A stretch of DNA of 64,000 bases from Diplosphaera chodatii (lineage: Eukaryota; Chlorophyta; Trebouxiophyceae; Prasiolales; Stichococcaceae): positions 1,798,001-1,862,000 of the forward strand of contig JAALGY010000043.1 of assembly GCA_032358165.1 (NCBI GenBank), read 5' to 3'. A program made the position numbers and the translations under genes. The notes beneath the pieces are model-generated. The model saw only the letters and a program-made list of their open reading frames with translations, did no database searches and was not told where the DNA came from. Shown here one piece after another: positions 33,663 to 54,800 of this stretch (positions are counted from its first letter, which is position 1; each line of letters starts with the position of its first letter).

Positions 33663-36600
33663 CTAAACCCTGCCCAGGTTGGGCTGCAGGCCGGGAGACG
33701 CCACCTCACCCTCCGCCTGCAGTACAGCCCACTTGTGTGTTGCTGAAGGAATACTAAGCGGTTGCTTCCCAATAGCGAGTACACTATCGCAACTAACGAC
33801 GACACCAGGGTTCAACAGGGCACGACACATAGAAGCAGCACCTGGCCAAAGGCGGGCACGCCCAGCTCCAGCAGCTTGGAGAAGGCCGCGGCAAAGTCAG
33901 CATTGAAAGACTCCTCGTCCTGCCAACAGACAACGGTCATCGTATAAGGAGCATTCTACATGTAAGAGGTGCAGTGCCAATTGTCGCCTTCCAACGTGCA
34001 CTAACAACATGGTGCAGGCTCTAACCTTGGCATACTTCTGCACATATGGCTTGAGCTTCCTGCAACAGAAACAATGCACTTGTGAATTGCAAGCTCTGAC
34101 CGACATCGCACACATACAAGGACGCAATTGCTGTGGACGTGCAAGTGCTTAGGCAATGACATCCGCACTTGTCCCAGATGAGCCACACTGCATGGCGCAA
34201 CAGCAGTGTGTTAGTATTCATCGAGTTGCTTTGCAAGAAACCGACAATCAAGTGGACAACAGCTTCGGCTTATGCATAAATTGAACAGGTCATAAAGCAA
34301 GAAAACACGCACTGTCTGTGGGAAGCATCATCAGACTCCTCGACTCCTTGTCTTGGTACTGCAATGGCCCGTTCCACTTCCGCTGAAAGGAAAAGACAGC
34401 TTAAATCAGTCATCAAGTGTGTGCAGGGGTGAAACAGCGGCACATTTCGCAGGTAAGTTTTCGTTCTTAAGCGCTTTACACCATCAGGCACCCACCTTCA
34501 CCCAGGTCTTCTCGAGCAGCTCCTGCAATGTGGCAGCCCAAAGCATAGGTAGAGTGCATGCGTGTATGCAAGTGTCGGGCGAATTACAGCAGCAGTACAA
34601 GCATGCAGAGACACAGCACGCTGTGGCTGTGCTCACCTGGAAGTACAGGTTGGAGAAGCCGGTGGGCGAGTTGGTCCAGGGCCCATCAAAACTGCAAACG
34701 GCAAACGGCAGGAAACACCTGGTCGAACGTTTTAGCACCTACAGCCGCGCCCCGCGGCTGGCTCCATGTGGACCCAGGCATGTGAAACCGAGTACATCAG
34801 GTGTCGCAGGCGCACCCCGAGCGGTCTGTGTGGCAGCGCCCCATGGAGTGTGCGCCTGACAGAGCAACGATCTCCTGGTCGTTGAAGCCCTGCAGGCCCA
34901 CAGCGTCTATCTCGGTCAAGATCGACGACCAGGTGCATAGAGGGCAAAACCGTGTGGGGCTGCCAGATGTAATGCACCCACTTCTTGGCACATGAGTCCC
35001 GCACGAGAGGTGTCACCATGCGGTAGAAGATATCACGCAGGTGCTTGGCGTCCCGCGCAGCATCTGGCAGCCGACCATCCGGTGGCAGCTTCGTATGATC
35101 CTTGCCATCAAAGTCTGTCCGACCCGGCCGCCATTTGATCTCTGGGCCTGTGAGCGTCACACAGCCGCTGCTCAGATATCATGCCTGACGCTGGCATGAT
35201 GTCTTGGCTCCATGCTCAGCAACTCACTGCTGACAGACTGTGTGCCAAACGCAGTGCATGCAGGGCAGTGCAGCACGCACCGCCCATCTCCTCAATGGCG
35301 GTGGCACCAGCAAGCGTCCACAGATCCGCGTATGAGATCCAGGGGAACTTCTCCTTGATTGGCTCCAGCAGGTCACGCGCCACCTTCAGGCCGGCATTGG
35401 CCCCGTAATCACCCTCCGCATACCTGTACGCCATCACATGCAACGTCAACAACGTGCGGAAAGCTGAAACAAGAGCTGACCTTCAATGCTCCTGGTGCCA
35501 GGGTGTTCGATTCGGCGGCCCGTGTGAGCACGGACTCAATCACGTCCCCACCTCATGGTGGCGCCATTGGAGCCGCCTGTGTTGCTCGCCTTGTCGTAGC
35601 TGCCACTTGCGTGCCACGCGAGCCGCACGAGGATGGGGCCGTAGCTCCCATCATCGTAGTCCTCGTCCTTCTCCATGATGTCCGAGACTGCCTGGCGCAC
35701 CGCGGCATAGTCCGGCTTGGACTTGGCGTCCTGCATATGCAGGTGTGTATGCTGCATGCAGCTCGAGTGCCGCCAGATGTTTGCCTCAACAACGTGGGCT
35801 TGATACTTGCATAACAGGCTATCCACACCAGGTATGATGCTGCAATGTGGATCAGCTGTGCAGCAGAAGCAGCCGGAGCAGTCAAGTGCGCCACACGGGC
35901 AGTGACTCACCTTGGCGGGACCGCTGCCAGAGGGTGGAGCTCCAAGGACGGCGTCCAGCATGCCCTGCTGCTTGGCATAGTACAGGCCGCCACCCAGTCC
36001 CGCCAGGCCCAGGATGAGGGGCAGCGACTGCAGGTGGCAGTGCCACAAGTGACGCCCGATGCATGTGGTGCATAACACACATTCCTAGCCGGATCCGCAG
36101 ACGGGATGCAAGACCACCGAACACCGTGGTGATCTGCCGCCTGCTGGCAAGGTGCTACTAGTTGCGAGCGCGGCCAGGTGATCCTGCTCAGCACCATGGC
36201 AGGATGCTTTGCCGGTCACCTTAGACCATGCTCGCAACCGTCTCAAATACCCTTGATATAACATGTTGATGTACATGTGTCCTGCTGATGCCTACCCTTG
36301 CTGGGTGCCGGCGAAAGTTCGAGTGATTGAACCAGATGCCACGTGTGACAAAGGTCAAACCAACATAGAATTGCACAACAGCCGCCCGCATATGCATCAG
36401 CCATGGTTGTGCAGCACAACAGATGACGGCAGCGCGCTACCGAGGCCTCCAGTAGATGCTTGAGGTCTCGTAAGCTGGCTTCGATAGGGCCAAGTCATGA
36501 TGCTGGTACATAGCCCGAGAGCGCTCACCGAGCCACCCTTCTTTGCTGCCTGGGTTGCCTCTGCGGCAGATTCGGACGCAAAGCAGCGAGCAAAACCGCT

Positions 36601-36693
36601 GGGCGCCACTGTCGGCAGGGACCGAGTGCTGGTGGCCGCAAACAGGGCCGTAACGCCGCGTGCTCGCGCTGCGCGCAGCAATGCAGACGCCAT
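33663..36693 (-). CDS. CCP1: Mitochondrial class I haem peroxidase (cytochrome c peroxidase, APX-CCP hybrid features)
   Basis: Reduces hydrogen peroxide, using cytochrome c and perhaps ascorbate as donor. The start ATG at 36693 gives [20 protein letters not shown], a mitochondrial-type presequence. After an intron comes a hydrophobic segment [20 protein letters not shown] (about 35980-36030), the layout of a bipartite intermembrane-space presequence or membrane anchor. The distal site is [14 protein letters not shown], followed by [15 protein letters not shown] (about 35530-35640), with the catalytic Arg, Trp and His. [18 protein letters not shown] and [20 protein letters not shown] follow. 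The proximal site is [18 protein letters not shown] (about 34815-34870) with the haem-ligand His, then [17 protein letters not shown] with the CCP Trp191 equivalent. The Arg in HTDRSG corresponds to the ascorbate-binding Arg172 of APX. C-terminal exons [40 protein letters not shown] and [15 protein letters not shown] close the fold. The last short exon ends [12 protein letters not shown] at 33663. Confidence 0.92.
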
Positions 36694-37164
36694 GATGTCC
36701 AGGCAGCACGATCGCGGCAGGAAGTGTGCACGAAAGTGACCAGATTGAGGGATCAAGCTCGGAGAGTGAGCACTTTACAGCTCCCTTGCACGAAAGGGGC
36801 AGACGGCAGAGGCAAACCACCCTCGCTGGCGAGAAGCGAAATGCGAATATGTCGCAGTGTCAATGACTTCATGGCAACATGGAAACTTTGTATCCATCTT
36901 GTTGAACGTCAGCTTCGACAGCTGGACAGACGACTGGGGTTCGCGCCGGAACTGCCAAAGCCTTGGGGTGGTGATCTGGGCAAGTTGAAGTGGAGCAACG
37001 CGCTTTCGCATGATCTACACAGCCCTGAGCACGCTTATTCGCAATCATTGAGTAAATGGTCAGTCAGATGCCACTCGGTCTGGCGGTAGGCTGAGGGTCA
37101 GGCAGTGCTGCCCCGACCTTGACTGCGCATGTCGACACGGTGTTGACAAGGCGCAGCTTCTGGT
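36694..37164. promoter_or_regulatory. Divergent promoter region of the peroxidase and PI4K genes
   Basis: About 470 bp between start codons pointing away from each other, so both promoters must be here or in the PI4K first intron. No additional gene was recognised. Confidence 0.45.
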
Positions 37165-45718
<8,554 letters not shown>

Positions 45719-45953
45719 GGATGCCAGCCGCCAGACCTGGTAGCATTGTATAGTTGAGGGGGTCTGTGATGGTCGAGGAGGACATGAAGGTGCATCAGCT
45801 CATTGTGGACCAGCACATCTATGCCTGAATTTGGGTTTGCTCGGGTGTGTCCGTTTCGGTGTCCGGGGTCTGCATGTCCGCTTTAGCAGGTGGTTGCAGT
45901 GCTTGATTCATACTTCTCGGGGTTGAACCTCGGCCTTGCTGCTGGGACAATTT
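45719..45953. other. Short convergent spacer between PI4K and NTMT1
   Basis: Only 235 bp separate the two stop codons, so the 3' UTRs probably overlap. No TGTAA was found on either strand. Confidence 0.4.
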
Positions 45954-47885
45954 TTATTGTGCCAGGGTTTTCATCATGCTGTTCGGCCGCAGCGCATACA
46001 TGCGAACCTTCAGCAGCCCCTCGTCAAAGCCTGCAGGCCACATACGATGCATGCTGCAGCAAGGACCACGCAGCAACAAGTCTGTGACAGGTGGGCATCA
46101 TGCCAAGCTTTCCAGCTGCTGTGGGATCACAAGGCGTCTACGAATCTCAAGAGACGTTCTCCAGACTCCAGGGGCCCAAAGACCACGCCTGCTAAAGGAA
46201 CCCAGCAAGACTGTCAATCTCAACAGCTGGCCTCACATACCTTTCTGCACTGCTGAGTACAGCAGCTTCAGGTCGGCGCGCTTGAAAAGTTCCCGCAAGT
46301 AATCGTCAGAACGCGCCACAGAGGCGTCGGCTGGGTCACTGCACAAGGGAGATGCAGCATGTAATGTCTTGTGCGGCAGACCATAGCATGCAACTTCAAA
46401 TTGCTTGTTGCTCGTGAAATGCCATCAGGCAGACAGGAACCTTGACAGGCAGGTCCGCGTACATCTCGAAGCGTGCAATTGTTGTGAGGTTCTCTTTCAC
46501 AATGATGAGGCCGCCAGGCTTCAGCGCACTGCTGCAGCGCGCCAGCCATGCCAGCACGTCATCTGCGTCACAAACAGACGGATACATCCCTGTCTAGCTG
46601 TGCTGGGTCGAGGTGTGCGACGCTTGCAGTCCGCCAAGCCATTGCGCGTTTTGTCACTGCCATGTTGACTGCTCCGCACACTTCAGATGGAGCTCAGAAG
46701 CCCTTACCGTCTGTGAGGTACATGAGGCACCACTGCACCCAGAAAACATCATACCTGCACCATGCATGGACTGAACATGAGTTCCATGTTCTGTAGAATG
46801 CTAGCTGCAACGATATGGGAGCAACCAAGTCGGTTGCGAAGCAACGGGCAGCTTTCACCGCTGGGGCTCTGGCGTGAAGTCCTGCAACCCCATCTGGAAA
46901 AACCCGACTGCTCTATGCTGCGCTGGAAACTTCCTGCGCGGCACACCAATGCTGTTGAGCGTGCAGCTACCGAGCGACGGCACGAGATGACGATGCCTAG
47001 AAGAGTGAGGGTACCATGCGGTGTAATCTGCGCACTTGGGTCCCAACCCCGCTAAATTGGCTCTGGCTTTTGACAGCAGGTGTTGTGATGGCTCTATAAG
47101 GTCCACCTGCGTTGGTGAGGGTGCTTTGGAAGCTTATCCCCTTTTTCTTGACTTGCTGATCTGAGCACTATAGCTGTCCAAAATGCCGTGATGGTACAGC
47201 TGGCCACGAATGGCCGCGTCTGTTCACCTCCTGGAAGTGCTGAAGCAGTAGCTGCTCGGCAATGCGGCCGACACCGGAACCGCAGTCCAGCGCCACCAGG
47301 CGCTGCTTGCCGGTGGCTGCGGCCTTGAGCTTCTGGCCATAGCACTGCGTAGTACAACACAGCAATCGCCATTCGACGCACGGAACAACAAGAGCCCTGC
47401 ATGACTGCTGTTGAGCACGCCGTAGCGAGGCCACGTTGTCAACCCTGTAGCGTCCCGACTGGCACCTTTGACAGGAAGCGCTCGCTCTCGCGGATGTCTG
47501 CGCTTGACACATGGCCAAAGCCGCCGAGGACGCCGTCCACTGTAGCCGCCTGCTTGCCACCCACAGCATGTCCACTGTCAGCAACACATTTTCTTGACCA
47601 ATGCACACGAATGTGTGCGCCTCAGTCAACCTGCATGTGGCTGGGGTGTCGATTCGGCTCTGCAGCCGGCACCTGCTTATCCCAGTAGCTGACTGCCCGC
47701 GCGTACCACTGCTCCTTCTGATCCCACTCCCTGTGCAGGTCTGCTTCATTGCTGTCCGACGGCACATCGCTGTCTTGAGCCTGCAATGGATTGCATTAGC
47801 GTGTTGCAGGCGCAATCATAGACGCAATGGCTACATCATTTGAATGATCCCGGCGGCAGCTTGTGTAGGATAGCCATTTCACCAT
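45954..47885 (-). CDS. NTMT1: N-terminal Xaa-Pro-Lys N-methyltransferase (NTMT1/METTL11A family)
   Basis: Transfers methyl groups from SAM to the alpha-amino group of proteins starting (M)X-P-K, such as ribosomal proteins and histone-like substrates in other species. Visible exons: EWDQKEQWYARAVSYWDKQ (about 47690-47755), DGVLGGFGHVSSADIRESER (about 47475-47540), ALDCGSGVGRIAEQLLLQHF as SAM-binding motif I (about 47230-47300), DLIEPSQHLLSKARANLAG (about 47050-47105), and GLQDFTPEPQR (about 46855-46890). Then come VLAWLARCSSALKPGGLIIV with KENLT (about 46490-46560), RSDDYLRELFKRADLKLLYS (about 46255-46315) and a last exon GFDEGLLKVRMYALRPNS that stops at 45954. Length and motif order match the animal and yeast enzymes. 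The first exon is uncertain: ATG 47885 (MVKWLSYTSCRRDHSND) would need a roughly 53-bp intron. Confidence 0.92.
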
Positions 47886-48437
47886 GAGGCTCGGTAGGAG
47901 CAGTGGTAAGCCAAGCCGCTAGGCGCTGTACTGCAGCTGTCACATGTAGAGGGCAGCCGAACGGCAAGACGTCCACCAAGCAGATTATAGAGGGCCGGCG
48001 CCGCTGCGTCAACTGGCTTGAAACGGTAGGAACAGGCTGCGCGATGTCGTCGACGTCAGTACAGCAGGACGCAAGGTCACATAATCTACCTCAGGTGTAT
48101 GCAGTTCCAGCAATCCTTTGGTGAATGGTGGGAGTGACATCCAGGGCTACATGCTTTTGCATTTCTCGGGACTGGCCGACACGGCAGCAGCAGCTGTGCA
48201 GGAGGGCTGCAGTTGCTCTCAGCTTTGGCAGCGCCATAAGTCGTGTGCTATGCCTCAACTCTCCAGATCATCGAGTGGTTGTTGATAGCTTTCAGCCGGT
48301 GCCTGGAGCTGCAACTGAGCGCACACCGGAGAAGTCGGTTGCAGAAGTTGCAGCACTGCGCATCAGGGGAGGTTCCGGCTTTGCAGCAAACCAGACTACA
48401 GCACCTGCACAGTAGCAGTATTACATTGCCTGTCGAC
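47886..48437. promoter_or_regulatory. Divergent promoter region of NTMT1 and NLE1
   Basis: About 550 bp between opposite start codons. It contains out-of-frame ATGs upstream of NLE1 (for example near 48125), so the NLE1 5' UTR is probably short. No further gene was recognised. Confidence 0.4.
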
Positions 48438-51392
48438 ATGGCGGCGGAGGTAGAGGAGCCGCCGGCGAAGCAAGCACGGCTCGGCGATGCGCCCACGGCT
48501 GCACCGACATCCGCCAACATCATCGTGCAGTTTCGCGCGGCAGATGGCCAGCTGTCAGGTTGACGATGGTAGCTGAAGCTTTAGTTTGGTTCTCTGTCAG
48601 ACATGTTGTATGACTGAAGCCTGGCCACCCGCGCCTTGGCCCACTGCACAGGAGGGCAGCCGCCGCCAACTGGCACTGCAGCATGCCGATCTCTCCTCCA
48701 TCACGCAGGGCCCCAGTTGGACCTGCCGCAGGACGTCACCGTGCAACAGCTGGAGACGCTGCTGAACGGGCTGCTGTCCAACGAGGAGAAGCTGCCGTAC
48801 TCGTTCTTCATTGACGATGTGGAGCTGGCAGCTGAGCTCGGGCAGCACCTGCTCAAGCACAAGGTCTGCTGATGCCACTGTCTCTGCATGCTGTGTCCTG
48901 CTATGCTCGAGACTGCAGGCTTCACACCTAAGGGTTGGCCCTGCGGCATCAACACTTGGGCGCTGGACAGCATGTGCAAGCTTGAGCGTAATTGAAACAT
49001 CGACGTGTTGATATGCCACACCAACTTACTGCTGCAGTGTTGTCATATCATAGGTGTCAGTCGAGACAGCACTGGACATCACATACCAGCCGCAGGCAGT
49101 GTTCAGGGTGCGGCCGGTGTCGCGATGCACAGCATCCATGCCAGGCGAGGCCCTGCTGCACCGGCTGGCGCCAGCATGCTACAAATGTGACTGCTGCCGG
49201 TGGCGGCCTGTACGCAGCCTGATGTTGGTTCCTTTGTTATTCAACAGGGCATGCGGAGGCTGTGTTGTCCACCAGCTTCAGCCCAGACGGCAAGCAGCTT
49301 GCCACAGGGTCAGGCGATACGACGGTCCGCTTCTGGGACCTCAGCACCTGCACACCAGAGAAGACCATGCAGGTGCGCAAGCCCCCTGGCGATGCTCGGT
49401 CGGGCAGCAGTGGTGTGCGCGTCAAACACGTTGTGTCTGCCACCATGATGCTGTCCCTGCTCTGCCTTGCTCAGTCATCCTGGACTGACAAAGTGGATCG
49501 ACCCTCACTGGAGTGTGGCGGGGCTTGCAGGGTCATAGGAATTGGGTGCTGTGCGTGGCGTGGTCGCCTGATGCAAAGTACCTGGTCAGCGGCAGCATGG
49601 ACGGGCAGATCCTCGTCTGGCAGGCAGACAGCGGCAAGCTCAAGGGCACATGTCGGGTGAGCCCGTCGTACACGGATTCAGATGGGAAGGAGCGCGTGCT
49701 CGTTGGCTGTGTGTGTTGCGTGCTTCTCGCACTCACCTGCGGCTTCACACGCAGTGTCACATTCTGAAGGCTTGCTGACACTGCTTTGGTGCAGGGCCAC
49801 ACAAAGTGGGTCACGTCGGTGGCGTGGGAGCCCGCGCACCGGGCGCTGCCGGCGCGCCGCTTCGTGAGCGGCTCGCAGGACAGGACGCTGCGCGTGTGGG
49901 ACGCGGTGCGCCTGGCTACCAGTGCCGCCCACTTGGCGACACGTCCAGTTGGCGATAGGAGCTTCTGCCAACAGAGACTGGCTCGGTACCCTGGCTTGTC
50001 CTTGTTACATCCCCTGCCGTGTGGGTGGCCGCCCAGGTGACGCTGCAGTGCCTGTTCAGCATGTCCAGCCACACGCTGGCGGTGAGCTGCGTGCGGTGGG
50101 GCGGCGACGGGCTGCTGTACTCCGCGTCGAAGGACACCACCATCAACGTGTGGGACTCGCAGGTGAGGGCACACACGGCAACTGATGAGAGGCAGCCAGT
50201 CACCGGTCGGCATTCGCATGTGCTGCTGTACCCACATACCACAGCTTGCTGAGGCCGTCCCACCTACATAATTCGCGTTGTTTCCGCAGCAAGGCAAGCT
50301 CATACGCACGCTGAAGGGGCACGGGCACTGGGTCAACACCCTGGCGCTGTCTTCAGAGCACGCTCTGCGAACGGGTGCCTTCGACCACACCGGCAGCGCG
50401 CCCCAGGAGCCCGCAGCCGCACAGCAGGTGGCCATGCGATGACTCTTACTCCAAATCAGTTGCTTGTTGGGAGGGCTGGCAGCGGCCAAGTCTGCTGTGC
50501 ATCTTGCACGATTGCTGTGCTGCATCTGGACATGCTTCTAGCTTGTGGCCATTCTCAGAGCTGATGTGCTCGCACCCTGGCAGGCAGCACAGCAGCGGTA
50601 CCAGGCGGCGACGGCGGGCCGGCCGGAGCGCCTTGTGTCAGGGTCAGATGACTTCACCATGTTCCTCTGGGAGCCGTCCACCAGCAAGGCCCCCATCGCA
50701 CGCATGACGGGCCACATGCAGCTCATCAACCAGGTCCGCCCTGCTTCATCCTGCTTTACCCTGCTCGCCAGCGTCACGTCCATCAGCTCAGCAGACGCCG
50801 GTGGCCCACCACTGCACTGCATACTGATCACTGCAGGCGTTGCCACCATGCAATCGCTGCGCTTGCATCACCCACAGGTGCAGTTCTCACCGGATGGGCG
50901 GTGGATCGTGTCAGCGTCATTTGACAAGGCGCTGAAGCTGTGGGACGGGCTCAAGGGCACCTTTGTGGCGACCTTCCGCGGGCATGTGGGCCCCGTGTAC
51001 CAGGTCGCCTGGTCATCCGACAGCCGACTGGTTGTGTCCGGCAGCAAAGACAGCACCCTCAAGGTGAAGTTGCAGGGTTTTGCTGGCCATCCGGTGGCAG
51101 TCAGGCTGACGCCTCCGGCTTGGGCCGGCGGCGACAACCGGCCACTTGGCTCATGCATGACCAGCCGCAACCGTGGGCTAGTTGCACGAGGATCTTGTAG
51201 CATCCGCGTGTGTGCTGATGATGTGAGCTTTCGGCGGCTGCCCTGCCGCAGGTGTGGGAGGTGCGCAGCAAGAAGCTCAAGCTGGACCTGCCGGGGCACG
51301 CGGATGAGGTGTACGCGGTGGACTGGAGCCCAGACGGCCGTATGGTCGCTTCAGGAGGGAAGGACCGCGTCGTGAAGCTGTGGAAGAACTGA
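48438..51392 (+). CDS. NLE1: Notchless homologue (ribosome biogenesis WD40 protein)
   Basis: Rsa4/Notchless binds pre-60S particles. Its N-terminal ubiquitin-like domain docks on the MIDAS domain of the Rea1/midasin AAA ATPase during maturation. The start ATG at 48438 gives MAAEVEEPPAKQARLGDAP. The NLE domain includes IIVQFRAADGQLSG, LPQDVTVQQLETLLNGLL (about 48721-48775) and VSVETALDITYQPQAVFRV (about 49053-49110). The Glu of SVET is in the position expected for MIDAS binding. WD repeats follow: LSTSFSPDGKQLATGSGDTT, NWVLCVAWSPDAKYLVSGSM, KWVTSVAWEPAHRALPARRF, LAVSCVRWGGDGLLYSASKD, HGHWVNTLALSSEHALRTGA, RLVSGSDDFTMFLWEPSTSK, VQFSPDGRWIVSASFDKALK, PVYQVAWSSDSRLVVSGSKD and DEVYAVDWSPDGRMVASGGK. 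It ends VVKLWKN-stop at 51392. About ten exons. Confidence 0.96.
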
Positions 51393-51831
51393 ACGATGCC
51401 GCAACAATTTGAAACAGCAATCCTTAGGTTCTTCAAACCTCTTGCTTATTTTTGATTTCAGATTTATATTAACACACAAGCAAAGCAACAGCAAGAGAGA
51501 GAGCCAGGGCACCCAGTTGGCTGCAGGTTCATTGATGCAAGCATCTAGGTTTCTTTGGTACTCGCCCCGCCTGGCGCGGCGTCACCTAAACGGAACCATA
51601 AATGAGACTCTCGTTGCAGTCGGCGGAGGTGACATGGAAAACAGACCTAGCTAGCGCTTTCGTGGTAAGATCAGCCTGGTTTGCGGTACTTCAGGCCCCG
51701 CGTTGCTGTGCTGACATCACGCCCAGCTTCACGAAAGGGTGACTCACTGTCAGTCAAGGTGCTCCGCAAGTGTTGGCTGCAATGTGGTTCTACCTTGGCT
51801 GGGCGCCGTGACAATGCTATCTTGCGTTGCA
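51393..51831. promoter_or_regulatory. Tandem spacer: NLE1 3' end and bZIP gene promoter
   Basis: About 440 bp, locally AT-richer than its surroundings (around 51410-51500), typical of a 3' UTR. No TGTAA was found. An in-frame ATG at 51814 could extend the bZIP protein by six residues. Confidence 0.4.
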
Positions 51832-54800
51832 ATGGAGCCCGCATCCGGCGGCCGCGGCTGGACGGAGACGGCCAGCAACTGGAAGACGCCCAACTTTGAG
51901 ACTTTCTTCCAGGAGTCCCTTGAGACGCAGCTGCCCGGCCGCCTGCAGCAGAGTGTCGACCCCCAGCACCAGGCCCTCGAGGTGGCGTCCCCGGCGGACG
52001 TGAAGTCGGAGGCGGGCAGGTGGGACACCTGGAACTTGCGCTTTACGGCTGCACCACGTGCGTGGACAAATGGCTTAGTCACCAGCCAGCCGGGTGCTGC
52101 ATCTGGTTCCCGGTCAGCCCCCCGTGCCGCATTGCGTGCCGCCGCGCCTGCGTTTGTAGCGGCAGACACACGCTGCAACGTGATCAACGCATGTCCTTCG
52201 TGCAATGTCTCTGCCGCTGCCGCGCCTCGGGAGGTTGCCGACGCTTTGAAGCCTCAGTATCCGGCAGGGCCTGACAGCAGGAAAGGCCGCTCTCTGAGTG
52301 TGCAGCTGCGCAAGGTGCGCTCCGTGTTTCATGCCGTGGAAGCGCACGGCAGAACCGCAGCTGGCCCCCGCGGCCGCTGCAAGACGGAAGCTGCCCTGCA
52401 GCACGGCACGCTACGTTGTCTATCAACAGTGGTCGCCGCAGCCCGGCTGACTCGGCTGGTGCAACTCTGTATGCCTGCGTACGCGATCGGCCTTGTCATG
52501 CTGCTGGGCCATTTCCGGCCGTGACAGCTCTTGCGCCAGGAGTTCCGGCAGCCACAGTGCTTGTCGTGCTTCCTGCAGCGAACTAAGTGGCGTGCTGGTA
52601 ACAAGACGTGCCATGAAGGCGTCGCCGCGCCCTGTGCCCTGCCTGTGGTGTTTCCTACACGCCTAGCCAGACCACGTGCATGACCCAGCAGGGGGAAGCC
52701 TTCTGCTGGCCTGGCTCTGCTTCGGCAGCTGCGATACCGATAGCCACAAGAGGTGTGCAGCATTATCAACGTGGGATGCCGCAGCTGCCCATATACATGG
52801 GCGCATGTTGGACATGTGGCAGGCGGCTGCCGCCGCCGCCACAGCCGCCGTGCAGCCCTACTCTGTCCTCGCCCGTTGCGCACCCATGCATGGCCTACCG
52901 ACACCCTAGCACCAGCTCGCGTGGTGTGCTGGACTGCCTTTGCTTGCTCGGATCCGGATCCAGTGCCTTCCCTGTGTGGATCGCGATACACAGCGCAGGA
53001 TGCTGGTGCTCCAGTAGAGCAGCTCAGTGACATCGTTTGCCAGAGCCCCCCCTGCTGCCACACAAAAGGCACGGCCCGCGTTCCCAGCAACCTGCTTGTG
53101 CGGTCCAGGTACCAGCTGAGGCGGCCGGCGCCGGGGGCCGGCAGCTCGGCGGCCACCACGGAGGAGCAGCAGTGGAGCGGGGGCAGCGGGGACAGCGGGT
53201 CCCCGCGCCGCCCCCCCTCCGGCGGCAAGCCCCGCAGCGCCGCCGCCAAGCGCACCGCGGAGCTGCAGGAGAAGAACCGGCGCGCGCAGCGGCGCTTCCG
53301 CGAGCGCCAAAAGGTCGGCATGCTTGACCTGCCCCCATGCCAGGAGGTCTGACAACCTGCACGCGGCAGCGCATGAAGAGTCTGACGCTGAGTCGGCATC
53401 AACATGCTGCAGCAGTTGCGGCATGCAGTGCTGACGTGGTGCAAGGTGCTGGCCACAGAACAAGGTTACTGAGCTAGAGGGGAAGGTGGACGAGCTCAAT
53501 GGCCGCATCTCGGCGCTGCTGTCCGACAAGGCCGCCATGGACAGCCGCATCGGCATCCTCAACCGCGTGCTGCGCATGCGCGAGGAGCACATCGAGCTGC
53601 TGCAGCGGCGGGTGAGCCCCGGAGCATGCCCCTGACCGCGATGCTGCTGACGAAGCTCTCACCACACTCAGTTCCACACAGCAGCGACTCCTGCAACATG
53701 TGGATCATCACCCGGGCTGTCGTGTGCCACAGATGCTCTTGATCAGATATGCGGGGTCGTGATGGTGTGTTAGAAATGTTACTGTCTTCGGGAATCATGA
53801 TGCAGGGTGCTGGTGTCCCTGGCAGTGGGCCAGCTGCTGAACCCATTGAGGAGCAGTCGGAAGACGTGCAGCTGACCAATGGCCAGGGGCAACCCGTGAG
53901 CTACACAGCGGATCAAATGAAGGCCCTCAATCGGGATCAGGTGCGCTGCGCGACCACACTGACATCGCCAGCAGCGCAAGCGATGGTCCTGCTCAGTCCA
54001 AGTCGTTGATGAAGCTGCATCATTCGACATGCGCACTGACGAAGGCCATACGTTGCCATCTCGCAGGCCGTGGACATCTGGAAGGGGTATATCAACCAGA
54101 TGGCGGTGCTGCTGGTGGAGGCGGACGCCGGCGGCTCCGCCAACACAATGACCACCCTGCAGCGTCTAGCGCAGGAGCTGGTGCGTTCTTGCTGTCAGCC
54201 TGCGGTTGCCCAGATGGCAGCGTGGTTTTGCAGAGTTCTTCTGTTGGTGTACGGGTCTATTGGACAACATGATGACATGCTAACATGCTATGAGCAGCCA
54301 GGAAGGGAGGCATGGATTGACGACTGCCTTCCGTGCTGCTGCAGTGCAACTTCATCATGCGGATGCACATGCTCAACCCGCTGACAACGCGCGAGTTCAG
54401 CGCCCAGAAGCTGGAGGACACCCCGGAGAGCGGCCCCGCCGACGCCAGCGGCGAGTCCTCCGAGCGCTGGCTCATCCTGTCGGTGGGTGCACCTTGCTTT
54501 AGGTGTGGGGCACCCGCAGCACAGCGTCTCAGTAGGAGGCTGTCTGGTCGCGCCGCCTATGAGATAGGCAGGCGACAAAGTCAAAGAGGGAATAAGCAAG
54601 GAATGGCGACTGTTCTGCCACTCACCCTCACGATTTGTGCACTGCAGCGGGCGCTGCGGCTGAGCCAGCAACAGCGTGCGGAGATTGTGCAGCTGCGGCG
54701 GATCTTCCTGAACAAGATGGGCGCGATCGCGCAGCAGCGGCAGGACATCCACCACTCTCTGGCGGTGCGTCACGTCCAGACCTGTGTCGTTACCATCTGG

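Noticed and set aside
49533..50525. 330-codon minus-strand open frame
   Set aside because: It is antisense to the Notchless WD40 exons, which are certain.
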